Assembly (NCBI RefSeq): GCF_003289625.1
Contig: NZ_QMBN01000001.1
Coordinates: 744,001-808,000, forward strand
Length of the DNA stretch: 64,000 nt
Direction of reading: 5' to 3'
DNA from: Microbacterium sp. SMR1
GTDB lineage: Bacteria > Actinomycetota > Actinomycetes > Actinomycetales > Microbacteriaceae
Made by a program: the position numbers and the translations under genes. Positions 19,079 to 27,999 of the stretch are shown piece by piece (position 1 is the first letter of the stretch; every line of letters begins with the position of its first letter). A model generated the notes under the pieces. The model was not told the origin of the DNA, ran no database searches, and saw only the letters and a list, made by a program, of their open reading frames with translations.

Positions 19079-19298
19079 GGTGCTCTCCCGGAGGCGGACC
19101 GGGCGCGGGGGATATCGCGCAACCACCGGCCGCCGCACTGAGCATTCGACGTCATCGACGTGTTCGGCAAGTAGCGGAATGGTTAATTGTTTATCACCCA
19201 GCTGAGTGCTGGCGTGTCCGGCCTTCGGCCTCGTAGCATCGCGCGCGCGAGGGTTCGCGGCAGTGCCGTCGCGCGGCCCCGGGTAGACTCTCCGGGAC

Positions 19299-21149
19299 AT
19301 GTCTCCGCGCGCACTCCAGCCGCTCGCGCCTGCCGCAACGCCGCCCGAGCTCATCCGCAACTTCTGCATCATCGCCCATATCGACCACGGCAAGTCGACG
19401 CTGGCCGACCGGATGCTGCAGATCACCGGTGTCGTCGCCGACCGCGACATGCGCGCCCAGTACCTCGACCGCATGGACATCGAGCGCGAGCGCGGCATCA
19501 CGATCAAGAGCCAGGCGGTCCGGATGCCGTGGTCGAAGGACTCCGGCACGTTCGCGCTGAACATGATCGACACGCCCGGTCACGTCGACTTCACGTACGA
19601 GGTCAGCCGCTCTCTCGCCGCGTGCGAAGGAGCCATCCTGCTCGTCGACGCCGCGCAGGGCATCGAGGCGCAGACCCTCGCCAACCTCTATCTCGCGCTC
19701 GAGAACGACCTGCAGATCATCCCGGTCCTCAACAAGATCGACCTCCCGGCGGCCGACCCCGAGAAGTACGCCGCGGAGCTCGCTAACCTCATCGGCGGTG
19801 ACCCCGAAGACGTCCTCCGCGTCAGCGGCAAGACCGGCATGGGCGTCGAGGATCTGCTCGATCGCATCGTCGACCGCATTCCCGCCCCCGTCGGCGACCC
19901 CGAGGCACCGGCGCGCGCGATGATCTTCGACTCGGTCTACGACGCCTACCGCGGCGTCGTCACCTACGTCCGCATGGTCGACGGCAAGCTCGAACCGCGC
20001 GAGCGCATCCAGATGATGTCGACGCGCGCGACGCACGAGCTGCTCGAGATCGGCGTCTCGAGCCCCGAGCCGATCCCCACGAAGGGACTCGGCGTCGGCG
20101 AGGTCGGCTACCTGATCACGGGTGTGAAGGACGTCCGCCAGTCCAAGGTGGGCGACACGATCACCAACCACCGCAAGCCGGCGTCCGAGGCACTGCCCGG
20201 ATACACCGACCCCAAGCCGATGGTGTTCTCCGGCATCTACCCGATCGACGGCAGCGACTACGGCGACCTGCGCGAGGCTCTCGACAAGCTCAAGCTGTCG
20301 GACGCGTCGCTCCAGTACGAGCCGGAGACCTCGGTCGCGCTCGGATTCGGATTCCGCTGCGGCTTCCTCGGGCTGCTCCACCTCGAGATCATCACCGAGC
20401 GCCTGTCGCGCGAGTTCGGCCTCGACCTCATCACGACGGCACCGTCGGTGACCTATGAGGTCGCGACCGACACCGGCGAGACCGTCGTGGTGACCAACCC
20501 CAGCGAGTACCCCGACGGCCGCGTCGCCGAGGTGTCCGAGCCGGTCGTGAAGGTCGGCATCCTCGCCCCGAAGGACTACGTGGGCACGGTCATGGAGCTC
20601 TGCCAGTCGCGCCGCGGCACCCTCCTCGGCATGGACTACCTGAGCGAGGATCGCGTCGAGCTGCGCTACAACATGCCGCTCGGCGAGATCGTCTTCGACT
20701 TCTTCGACCACCTCAAGTCGCGCACGCAGGGATACGCGAGCCTCGACTACGAGCCGGCCGGGTCGCAGACCGCCGACCTGGTGAAGGTCGACATCCTCCT
20801 GCAGGGTGAGAAGGTCGACGCGTTCAGCTCGATCGTCCACCGCGAGAAGGCCTACGCCTACGGCACGATGATGACCGAGCGCCTGCGCAAGCTCATCCCG
20901 CGCCAGCAGTTCGAAGTGCCGATCCAGGCCGCCATCGGCGCGCGCATCATCGCCCGCGAGAACATCCGCGCGATTCGCAAGGACGTCCTCGCCAAGTGCT
21001 ACGGCGGTGACATCACGCGTAAGCGCAAGCTCCTCGAGAAGCAGAAAGAGGGCAAGAAGCGCATGAAGATGGTGGGTCGCGTCGAGGTGCCGCAGGAGGC
21101 GTTCATCGCCGCGCTGTCGGGCGACGTCGAAGGCAAGGACAAGAAGTAG
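19299..21149 (+). CDS. lepA: Elongation factor 4 (back-translocating GTPase)
   Basis: A 616-residue translational GTPase that binds the ribosome and can reverse translocation. The G-domain shows [15 protein letters not shown] (G1), [10 protein letters not shown] (G2), DTPGHVDF (G3) and NKIDLP (G4); the LepA-specific C-terminal domain ends with [17 protein letters not shown]. Length fits the family (about 600). A TAGACT hexamer at 19284-19289 precedes the ATG by 9 bases. It is divergent from the nuclease gene across 220 bases that include a short AT-rich patch. Confidence 0.97.
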   Translation: MSPRALQPLAPAATPPELIRNFCIIAHIDHGKSTLADRMLQITGVVADRDMRAQYLDRMDIERERGITIKSQAVRMPWSKDSGTFALNMIDTPGHVDFTYEVSRSLAACEGAILLVDAAQGIEAQTLANLYLALENDLQIIPVLNKIDLPAADPEKYAAELANLIGGDPEDVLRVSGKTGMGVEDLLDRIVDRIPAPVGDPEAPARAMIFDSVYDAYRGVVTYVRMVDGKLEPRERIQMMSTRATHELLEIGVSSPEPIPTKGLGVGEVGYLITGVKDVRQSKVGDTITNHRKPASEALPGYTDPKPMVFSGIYPIDGSDYGDLREALDKLKLSDASLQYEPETSVALGFGFRCGFLGLLHLEIITERLSREFGLDLITTAPSVTYEVATDTGETVVVTNPSEYPDGRVAEVSEPVVKVGILAPKDYVGTVMELCQSRRGTLLGMDYLSEDRVELRYNMPLGEIVFDFFDHLKSRTQGYASLDYEPAGSQTADLVKVDILLQGEKVDAFSSIVHREKAYAYGTMMTERLRKLIPRQQFEVPIQAAIGARIIARENIRAIRKDVLAKCYGGDITRKRKLLEKQKEGKKRMKMVGRVEVPQEAFIAALSGDVEGKDKK

Positions 21150-21175
21150 CCCCACGGGGAGCAACGAGGAGACCC

Positions 21176-21835
21176 ATGCATCAGCGACGCGGGACCTTCC
21201 GGGACGAGACCGTCGACTACGCGGCGGTCGGCGCGACACGCGCGCACGACCTCATGGCGTATCCGCCCGAACACAGCATCCCCGCGGAGGACGCATGGCG
21301 GATCGGCAGCGGGCAGGCTCGCTTCGACACCGCCGCCGACCTCCTCATGTCGTGGGCAGCGCTCCGTGGGGCGGGTTTGCGAGTCGCGGATGTTCGGCCC
21401 GCATCGGGACCGATGTACACCGGCGTCGCGTTCGACGACCAGGGAAACGCCGTCGCGCCCAGCAGCATGGAACACGAGCAGCGCTTCGCGGCGGACGGCA
21501 CCCCCTACGTCGGAGCCGGCACCACGCTTCAGGTGCATGGGCGTGTGTCGGGGCTGAATGCGGATGCGGAGCTCCGCGTAATCTTCGTCGACGAGGAGCC
21601 CCGCCGGGTCGCGTTCGCTCTCGGGACCGTCGGCGGTTCCGTCGTGAGCGGCGAGGAGTCCTTCCTCCTCGAATGGCGCGATAACGATGAGGTCTGGTTC
21701 GTCGTGCGGGCGTTCGATCGGCCGACGGCATTGGCTTACCGCATGCTCAAGAGTCTCGTCCGCCGCCGCCGCCGGATGCTGTTCCAGGGATACCTCCGCG
21801 CGATCTCGCCGCTGTACGCGACGCCTGAGGCCTGA
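21176..21835 (+). CDS. DUF1990 family protein
   Basis: A 219-residue soluble protein matching the DUF1990 family, with motifs DYAAVGATR, the RIGSGQARFDTAADLLMSW segment, and the C-terminal RRRRRMLFQGYLRAI. The function of the family is not established. The ATG at 21176 has an ACGAGGAG Shine-Dalgarno. It ends by sharing one base with hemW (TGATG), so the two are translationally coupled in a lepA-DUF1990-hemW run. Confidence 0.82.
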   Translation: MHQRRGTFRDETVDYAAVGATRAHDLMAYPPEHSIPAEDAWRIGSGQARFDTAADLLMSWAALRGAGLRVADVRPASGPMYTGVAFDDQGNAVAPSSMEHEQRFAADGTPYVGAGTTLQVHGRVSGLNADAELRVIFVDEEPRRVAFALGTVGGSVVSGEESFLLEWRDNDEVWFVVRAFDRPTALAYRMLKSLVRRRRRMLFQGYLRAISPLYATPEA

Positions 21836-23052
21836 TGGGCGCGGCACTGCCGATCGGTGATCCGGTGCCGGTCGGCGGGACGCTGCCGGACGACCTCGTC
21901 ATCGACCCCGACGTCCCGTTCGGGGTGTACCTGCACGTTCCGTTCTGCCGGGTGCGGTGCGGCTACTGCGACTTCAACACCTACACCGCCACAGAGCTAC
22001 GTGGCGCGCGGCAAGATGCCTACGCCGACGAGGTGCTGCGCGAGATCGCCCTCTCGGCCGATGTGATGGACGAGCGCGGCCCCCGGCGTTCGGCGCAGAC
22101 GGTGTTCTTCGGCGGCGGCACTCCCACGTTGCTTCCGGCCGGAGACCTCGCTCGGATGCTGAGCGGAGTGCGGGACACGTTCGGCATCGCCGCCGGCGCG
22201 GAGGTCACCGTCGAGGCGAACCCCGACACGATGAACCCTCGGGTCGCCGACGAGCTGGCGGCTGCCGGTGTGACGCGGCTGTCGATCGGCATGCAGTCCG
22301 CGGTTCCGCACGTGCTCGCAGCGCTCGATCGAACGCACGATCCCGCCAACGTCGCCACCGCCGTCGCCGCCGCGCGCGGGGCCGGACTCGATGTCTCCGT
22401 CGACCTGATCTACGGCGCACCGGGGGAGAGCCTCGACGATTGGCGGCGCTCCGTCGAGACCGCGGTCGCGCTCGAGCCCGATCACGTCTCCGCCTACGCG
22501 CTCATCATCGAGGAGGGCACGCGCCTCGAGCGCCAGATCCGCCGCGGTGAGGTGCCCGCTCCCGACGACGACCTCCAGGCCGACATGTATGAGCTGGCCG
22601 ACGAGCGTCTCGCGGCCGCCGGTTTCTCCTGGTACGAGGTATCGAACTGGGCCCGGTCGACCGACCAGCGCTCGCGTCACAACCTGGCCTACTGGCGCGG
22701 AACCGACTGGTGGGGTTACGGGCCGGGCGCGCACAGTCACATCGCGGGCCTCCGCTGGTGGAACGTGAAACACCCGGCGGCATATGCTCAGCGGCTCTCC
22801 GCGGGCGAGTCTCCCGCCGCAGGCCGCGAGCGCCCGGATGCCGAGGCCCGACGGCTCGAGTCCGTCCTGCTGCGATCGCGCATCGTGGACGGACTCGCCG
22901 TCGATGAGCTCGCGATCGACTCGCGCCGTGCCGTCGCATCGCTCATCGCCGACGGGCTCATCGAAGGCGCCGACGCCGTCCGCGGTCGGGTCGTCCTGAC
23001 TCGCCGCGGGCGCCTCATGGCCGATGCCGTCGTACGGGCGCTCACCGAGTGA
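21835..23052 (+). CDS. hemW: Radical SAM protein HemW (heme chaperone)
   Basis: A 405-residue radical SAM protein. The [4Fe-4S] cysteines are in CRVRCGYC (C38, C42, C45), where the extra spacing plus a GxGTP-type segment (FFGGGTPTLLP) fits HemW rather than true oxygen-independent coproporphyrinogen oxidase HemN. HemW is thought to insert heme into respiratory enzymes. HemW-like C-terminal elements (GYGPGAHSHIAG, RWWNVKHPAAYA) are present. Its start overlaps the stop of DUF1990 by one base; hrcA follows after a CIRCE site. Confidence 0.92.
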   Translation: MGAALPIGDPVPVGGTLPDDLVIDPDVPFGVYLHVPFCRVRCGYCDFNTYTATELRGARQDAYADEVLREIALSADVMDERGPRRSAQTVFFGGGTPTLLPAGDLARMLSGVRDTFGIAAGAEVTVEANPDTMNPRVADELAAAGVTRLSIGMQSAVPHVLAALDRTHDPANVATAVAAARGAGLDVSVDLIYGAPGESLDDWRRSVETAVALEPDHVSAYALIIEEGTRLERQIRRGEVPAPDDDLQADMYELADERLAAAGFSWYEVSNWARSTDQRSRHNLAYWRGTDWWGYGPGAHSHIAGLRWWNVKHPAAYAQRLSAGESPAAGRERPDAEARRLESVLLRSRIVDGLAVDELAIDSRRAVASLIADGLIEGADAVRGRVVLTRRGRLMADAVVRALTE

Positions 23053-23083
23053 TCCCGGGCGGCGACCCGGCTCGCCCACGCGG

Positions 23084-23115
23084 TAGAATTGGCACTCGCA
23101 GACATCGAGTGCCAA
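23084..23115 (+). promoter_or_regulatory. CIRCE operator with adjoining -10 element, controls hrcA-dnaJ
   Basis: TTGGCACTC-N9-GAGTGCCAA at 23089-23115 is a perfect 9-base inverted repeat with the 9-base spacer of CIRCE, the HrcA operator. TAGAAT at 23084-23089 directly abuts it and is the likely -10, so bound HrcA would cover the transcription start. This gives classic autoregulation of the heat-shock operon. Confidence 0.93.
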
Positions 23116-23131
23116 ACAGGAGGTGACGGAC

Positions 23132-24169
23132 ATGGTCTCAGAGCGCGGACTGCAGGTGCTGCGGGCGATCGTGCAGGACTATGTCGACACCCGCGAGCCC
23201 GTGGGAAGCAAGTCGATCGTCGAGCGCCACGCCTTCGGCGTCTCGGCTGCCACGATCCGCAACGACATGGCGCTCCTCGAGGACGAGGAGCTCATCGCCG
23301 CGCCCCACACGTCATCCGGACGCGTGCCGACGGACAAGGGCTACCGCGTCTTCGTCGACCATCTGGCAGGCCTTCGCCCCCTGAGCGCCGCCCAGCGCTC
23401 GGCCATCACGACCTTCCTCGACGGCCCCACCGACCTCGACGACCTGCTCGTTCGGACGGTTCGTGCGCTCACCCAGCTGACGGGCCAGGTCGCGATGGTG
23501 CAGTACCCGTCCTTCGCGCGCGCGCAGGTCTCGCACCTCGAATTGGTCGACCTCGGCGGCGGACGACTCGTCGTCATCGTCGTCACCGACACCGGCCGCG
23601 TCTCTCAGCGGGTGGGTGTGGTACGCACGCTCCTCGACGAAGCGCAATTCGCCGTAGCCAAGGCGACGCTGCGCGCCGCTGTCACCGGCGTCGCCGTGCG
23701 AGACGCGGTCACCGCGGTGTCGGCGCTCGCGGAGAGCGAGTCGGTCGGCGACCCGATCGGCGATGCGGTGCGCGAGATCGCGCGCATCCTGGTCGAAGAG
23801 CTCGAGACGTTCCGGCAGGACCGCCTCGTCATGGCCGGCACCGCCACGCTCGCGCGGCGAGAGGCGGATTTCCGCGGCAGTATCTATCCGCTGCTCGAAG
23901 CCATCGAGGAGCAGGTGACGCTGCTTCGGCTCATGGGCGAGATGGTCGCTGACGACCGCGGCGTCGCAGCGCGGATCGGCCGCGAGAACGAGGCGTACGG
24001 GCTCTCCGAAGCTTCGGTCGTCACGAGCGACTACGACGTCCCGGGTTCGCACGCACGCGTCGGCCTCATGGGTCCGACGCGCATGGACTACCCGACGAAC
24101 CTCGCGACGGTCCGCGCCGTCGCGCACTACCTCAGCCGGCTTCTCGACGAAGACGAGAAGTCCCGCTGA
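23132..24169 (+). CDS. hrcA: Heat-inducible transcriptional repressor HrcA
   Basis: A 345-residue repressor that binds CIRCE and is kept active by GroEL. The winged-helix N-terminus reads SERGLQVLRAIVQDYVDTRE and VGSKSIVERH; the GAF-like core and the DYDVPG and GLMGPTRMDYP signature near the C-terminus are intact. The ATG at 23132 is chosen over the GTG at 23123 because an AGGAGGT Shine-Dalgarno lies 7 bases upstream of it. The CIRCE site directly upstream shows self-repression. dnaJ follows 39 bases later. Confidence 0.96.
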   Translation: MVSERGLQVLRAIVQDYVDTREPVGSKSIVERHAFGVSAATIRNDMALLEDEELIAAPHTSSGRVPTDKGYRVFVDHLAGLRPLSAAQRSAITTFLDGPTDLDDLLVRTVRALTQLTGQVAMVQYPSFARAQVSHLELVDLGGGRLVVIVVTDTGRVSQRVGVVRTLLDEAQFAVAKATLRAAVTGVAVRDAVTAVSALAESESVGDPIGDAVREIARILVEELETFRQDRLVMAGTATLARREADFRGSIYPLLEAIEEQVTLLRLMGEMVADDRGVAARIGRENEAYGLSEASVVTSDYDVPGSHARVGLMGPTRMDYPTNLATVRAVAHYLSRLLDEDEKSR

Positions 24170-24208
24170 CCCACCCCACCCACGCCCGAACGGGCGGAAA
24201 GGCGATCC

Positions 24209-25330
24209 GTGGCTGACCACTACGAGGTCCTGGGCGTTGCGCGCGACGCGTCGCCCGACGAGATCAAGAAGGCGTACCGACGCCTGGCACGAGAACTGCA
24301 CCCCGACGTCAACCCGGGAGAGGATGCGTCCGAACGATTCAAGCTCGTCACGCATGCTTACGACGTCCTCAGCGATCCGGAGCAGCGTCAGCGCTACGAC
24401 ATGGGCGGCGACTCCGCCGGCGGCTTCGGCGGCGCCGCGGGCTTCGGCGGATTCAGCGACATCTTCGAGACCTTCTTCGGCGGCGGCGCCGGAGGCGGCG
24501 GTCGCGCCGGGCGTCCGCGCTCCCGGCGCGAACGCGGACAGGATGCGCTCGTCCGGGTCACCCTCGAGCTCGGCGACGTCGTCTTCGGCGTGCATCGCGA
24601 CATCGAGGTCGACACCGCGGTGCTCTGCGACACCTGCCAGGGCTCGTGCTGCCAGCCGGGAACGCAGCCGGTCACCTGCGACGTCTGCCACGGGGCGGGC
24701 AACGTGCAGCGCACCGTCCGCAGCCTGCTGGGCAACGTCGTGACGTCGCAGCCCTGCAACGTCTGCCAGGGTTACGGCACGACGATCCCGTACCCGTGCA
24801 CGACCTGCCAGGGGCAGGGACGCGTCCGGGCTCGCCGCACCGTCTCGCTCGACATCCCCGCAGGCGTCGAGACCGGGTTGCGCCTGCAGCTCCCCGGATC
24901 CGGCGAGGTCGGTCCCGCCGGCGGCCCCAACGGCGATCTGTACCTCGAGGTCACGGTCGCTCCGCACGACGTGTTCAGCCGCGAGGGTGACGATCTGCTC
25001 GCCACGCTCGAGGTGTCGATGCCCGACGCCGTCCTGGGCACCAGCACCACGATCGAGTCGCTCGACGGTCCGGTCGAGCTCGAGTTGCGTCCGGGCGTCC
25101 AGTCCGGCGACGTCCTCACCGTCAAGGGTCGCGGCATCACGCCGCTTCGCGGTTCGACGCGCGGGGACCTGCGTGTCGGCGTTCATGTCGTCACCCCGAC
25201 GCGTCTGGATGCCAAGGAGCGGGCCCTCATCGAGGAGCTGAAGAAGCGCACGAAGTCGCCCGCACCACAGCTCGCGGAGTTCCACCAGGGCCTTTTCGCC
25301 AAGCTCCGCGATCGGTTCCGGAACAGCTGA
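24209..25330 (+). CDS. dnaJ: Chaperone DnaJ (DnaJ2 type)
   Basis: A 373-residue Hsp40 co-chaperone that stimulates DnaK. It has the J-domain with the HPD motif ([11 protein letters not shown]), a Gly/Phe-rich region, a four-repeat CxxCxG zinc domain, and the C-terminal substrate domain ([11 protein letters not shown]). The first zinc repeat is unusual: C140-D-T-C143-Q-G-S-C147-C148-Q, with two extra cysteines where the family usually has Gly-Ala. The location after hrcA is the standard actinobacterial arrangement for the second dnaJ copy. The GTG has a GGAAAGG Shine-Dalgarno. Confidence 0.96.
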   Translation: MADHYEVLGVARDASPDEIKKAYRRLARELHPDVNPGEDASERFKLVTHAYDVLSDPEQRQRYDMGGDSAGGFGGAAGFGGFSDIFETFFGGGAGGGGRAGRPRSRRERGQDALVRVTLELGDVVFGVHRDIEVDTAVLCDTCQGSCCQPGTQPVTCDVCHGAGNVQRTVRSLLGNVVTSQPCNVCQGYGTTIPYPCTTCQGQGRVRARRTVSLDIPAGVETGLRLQLPGSGEVGPAGGPNGDLYLEVTVAPHDVFSREGDDLLATLEVSMPDAVLGTSTTIESLDGPVELELRPGVQSGDVLTVKGRGITPLRGSTRGDLRVGVHVVTPTRLDAKERALIEELKKRTKSPAPQLAEFHQGLFAKLRDRFRNS

Positions 25331-25334
25331 GCGC

Positions 25335-26063
25335 ATGGCCCTGCACTTCCTCGTCGACCCGCCGCTCATCACTCGGCCGGGCGAGTCCGTCGACCTCACC
25401 GGCGCCGAGGCTCATCACGCCGCCGGCGTCCGTCGCGTGCGTGTCGGTGAGACGGTGACGGTGGGCGACGGCGCGGGGGCGTGGCTCGAGGGCACCGTCA
25501 CCGCAGCCGATCCGAAGCTCGTCCGCATCGAGGCGCTCTCGCGAGTCGAGCATTCCGCGCCCGCACGGCGCGTGACGTTGATCCAAGCGCTCGCGAAGGG
25601 CGATCGCGACGAGCTCGCGGTGCAGGCCTGCACCGAGCTCGGCGTCGATGCGATCGTGCCCTGGCAGGCTGCGCGAAGCGTCTCGCGGTGGAGCGGACCG
25701 AAGGTCGAGCGCGGTGTGCAGCGGTGGGCGACCATCGCGCGCGAAGCGGCGAAGCAGGCGCATCGCGCGTGGCTGCCCGCCGTCGACGCGCCCGTGTCGA
25801 CGACGGAGCTCGCGGCGCGATGCGGCTCCGAGCGAGTGCTGGTGCTCGAGCCGACGGCGACGCGGCGACTGAGCGAGGTCGAACTGGGCGAGGGCGACGT
25901 GTCGCTCGTGGTCGGTCCCGAGGGCGGGATCGCAGCCGAGGAGCTGGACGCGCTCGTCGCGGCCGGCGCGGTCGCCGTGCGTCTGGGGGACACGGTCCTG
26001 CGGACGTCGACGGCCGGCCCCGCTGCGCTCGGCGTCGTCAACGTCGCCCTCGGTCGCTGGTGA
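25335..26063 (+). CDS. rsmE: 16S rRNA m3U1498 methyltransferase
   Basis: A 242-residue SPOUT methyltransferase that methylates U1498 of 16S rRNA on assembled 30S subunits. It has the N-terminal PUA-like domain and the trefoil-knot signature VVGPEGGI with LGDTVLRTSTAG near the C-terminus. It follows dnaJ by 4 bases, the usual neighbour. Confidence 0.94.
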   Translation: MALHFLVDPPLITRPGESVDLTGAEAHHAAGVRRVRVGETVTVGDGAGAWLEGTVTAADPKLVRIEALSRVEHSAPARRVTLIQALAKGDRDELAVQACTELGVDAIVPWQAARSVSRWSGPKVERGVQRWATIAREAAKQAHRAWLPAVDAPVSTTELAARCGSERVLVLEPTATRRLSEVELGEGDVSLVVGPEGGIAAEELDALVAAGAVAVRLGDTVLRTSTAGPAALGVVNVALGRW

Positions 26064-26106
26064 CGCCGCCCGTCCCGCCACCGCACCCCGTCGATAGACT
26101 GAACGC

Positions 26107-26454
26107 ATGAGCGAACCGTCTGTCTTCACGCGCATCCTCCGCGGCGAGATCCCCTCCGAGATCATCGCGGAGACCGAGAACGCGTTCGCGATCCGCGACA
26201 TCGCTCCGCAGGCTCCGGTGCATCTCCTCGTGATCCCCAAGACCGAGCGCTACCGCACCGTGGTCGAGCTCGCCGCGGGCGACCCCGCTCTCCTCAGCGA
26301 GCTCGTCGGGCTCGCGAACTCCGTCGCTGCCGAGCATTCGGACGGCGACTTCCGTTTGATCTTCAACACCGGCCCCGGCGCAGGACAGACCGTGTTCCAC
26401 GTTCACGCGCACGTGCTCGCCGGTGGCCTCTCCGAAGGGAGCCTCGGTGGCTGA
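26107..26454 (+). CDS. HIT-family nucleotide-binding protein
   Basis: A 115-residue histidine-triad protein. The catalytic triad HVHAHVL lies near residue 98 and the N-terminal FTRILRGEIPSEI is typical of the Hint/HinT branch that hydrolyses nucleoside phosphoramidates. TAGACT at 26095-26100 ends 6 bases before the ATG, so it has a candidate leaderless promoter inside the hrcA-era run. It overlaps the phoH start by 8 bases. Confidence 0.9.
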   Translation: MSEPSVFTRILRGEIPSEIIAETENAFAIRDIAPQAPVHLLVIPKTERYRTVVELAAGDPALLSELVGLANSVAAEHSDGDFRLIFNTGPGAGQTVFHVHAHVLAGGLSEGSLGG

Positions 26455-27538
26455 TGCTTCCGAACCCGCCGTCGCGACGATCCTCGCCGACGGTGTCGCC
26501 ATGGTCCAGCTGCTCGGGCCCCAAGACCGCCTCCTGCGCGTCGTCGAGCGGGAGCACCCCGACGTCGACGTCCTCGTCCGCGGCAACGAAATCACCCTGA
26601 CGGGCTCGAACGATGACGTCGCCGCCGCGAAGTCGCTCGTCGACGAGCTGATCGCCATGGCACGGGCCGGGCAAGGCCTCGATCCGAGCGACGTGTCGAC
26701 ATCCAGTCGCATCCTGCAGCGGCGAAAGGGCGATGAAGGCCCGCGCCCGTCCGAGGTGCTGGGGGAGGCGATCCTCTCCTCGCGCGGCAAGGTGATCCGG
26801 CCGAAGACGCTGGGGCAGAAGGCCTACGTCGACGCGATCGACGAGAACACGATCGTCTTCGGCATCGGCCCCGCGGGAACCGGCAAGACCTACCTCGCGA
26901 TGGCGAAGGCGGTGCAGGCCTTGCAGCGCAAGGAAGTCAATCGCATCATCCTGACGCGCCCCGCCGTGGAAGCGGGAGAGCGCCTCGGCTTCCTGCCCGG
27001 CACCCTCACCGACAAGATCGACCCGTACCTCCGGCCGCTGTACGACGCTCTCAACGAGATGCTCGACCCCGAGCTCGTCCCCAAGCTCATGGCCACCGGC
27101 ACGATCGAGGTCGCGCCGCTGGCGTACATGCGCGGACGCACCCTGAACGATTCGTTCGTCGTGCTCGATGAGGCGCAGAACACTACGCCCGAGCAGATGA
27201 AGATGTTCCTCACGCGTCTCGGATTCGGTACGCGCATGGTCGTCACCGGCGACATCACACAGGTCGACCTTCCCCAGGGGACGTCCGGCCTGCGCACCGT
27301 GACACGCGTTCTGAAGAGCATCGACGACATTCATTTCGCCACCCTCACCAGCGAGGACGTCGTGCGGCACACTCTCGTCGGCCGGATCGTCGACGCGTAC
27401 AGCGAGTACGACGAGCAGCGGCTGGCCGCGCGTCGTGAGCGCGACGAGGCCAGCGAGTTCGCCAACCGGGCCGAGCGGCGCACCGCGACACGGCCCGTCG
27501 GTCCGCGCGACCGACTCCCGAAACGAGGACGTTCATGA
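26447..27538 (+). CDS. phoH: PhoH-family ATPase
   Basis: A 363-residue protein with a KH-like N-terminal region (RGNEITLTGSNDDV) and a RecA-like ATPase domain carrying Walker A GPAGTGKT from residue 141 and Walker B VLDEAQNTTPEQ. PhoH proteins next to ybeY are linked to RNA metabolism and rRNA maturation. The GTG at 26447 is preferred because GAAGGGA lies about 7 bases before it; a longer reading from 26423 has no such signal. It overlaps the HIT gene by 8 bases and ybeY by 4 (ATGA). Confidence 0.93.
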   Translation: MADASEPAVATILADGVAMVQLLGPQDRLLRVVEREHPDVDVLVRGNEITLTGSNDDVAAAKSLVDELIAMARAGQGLDPSDVSTSSRILQRRKGDEGPRPSEVLGEAILSSRGKVIRPKTLGQKAYVDAIDENTIVFGIGPAGTGKTYLAMAKAVQALQRKEVNRIILTRPAVEAGERLGFLPGTLTDKIDPYLRPLYDALNEMLDPELVPKLMATGTIEVAPLAYMRGRTLNDSFVVLDEAQNTTPEQMKMFLTRLGFGTRMVVTGDITQVDLPQGTSGLRTVTRVLKSIDDIHFATLTSEDVVRHTLVGRIVDAYSEYDEQRLAARRERDEASEFANRAERRTATRPVGPRDRLPKRGRS

Positions 27539-27999
27539 CCATCGAGATCACCAACGAATCCGGCGTGTCCGTCGACGAGACCGTGCTGTTGCGCCTGACC
27601 GAGCACAACCTCGCGCAGCTGAACGTGAGCCCGGACGCCGACCTCGCCATCCTCCTCGTCGACGAAGGCGCCATGGAGTCTCTCCACGTGCAGTGGATGG
27701 ACGAGCCCGGCCCTACCGACGTGCTCAGCTTCCCGATGGACGAGCTCCGCCCGGGCACCGAAGACGCCCCGACCCCGCCGGGACTTCTCGGCGATATCGT
27801 GCTGTGCCCGCAGGTGGCCGAGGCACAGGCGCAGGCCGCGCGCCACACGACGCTCGACGAGCTCATCCTCCTCACGACGCACGGGCTGCTGCACCTGCTC
27901 GGGTTCGATCACGCCGAGCCGGAGGAGGAGCGCGAGATGTTCGGCCTCCAGCGCGAGTTGATCTCGGCTTTCCACGCAAGCGAGCGCCGCCGCGCGTGA
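27535..27999 (+). CDS. ybeY: Endoribonuclease YbeY
   Basis: A 154-residue metal-dependent RNase involved in 16S rRNA 3'-end processing and ribosome quality control. The zinc motif HGLLHLLGFDH gives H116, H120 and H126. It is coupled to phoH upstream and to the CBS-domain gene downstream by 4-base overlaps. Confidence 0.95.
   Translation: MTIEITNESGVSVDETVLLRLTEHNLAQLNVSPDADLAILLVDEGAMESLHVQWMDEPGPTDVLSFPMDELRPGTEDAPTPPGLLGDIVLCPQVAEAQAQAARHTTLDELILLTTHGLLHLLGFDHAEPEEEREMFGLQRELISAFHASERRRA

Noticed and set aside
17000..19141. Long + frame of 713 residues inside the nuclease/nucleotidase gene
   Set aside because: Antisense shadow rich in Arg/Val/Asp with no family match; the - frame holds recognisable domains throughout.
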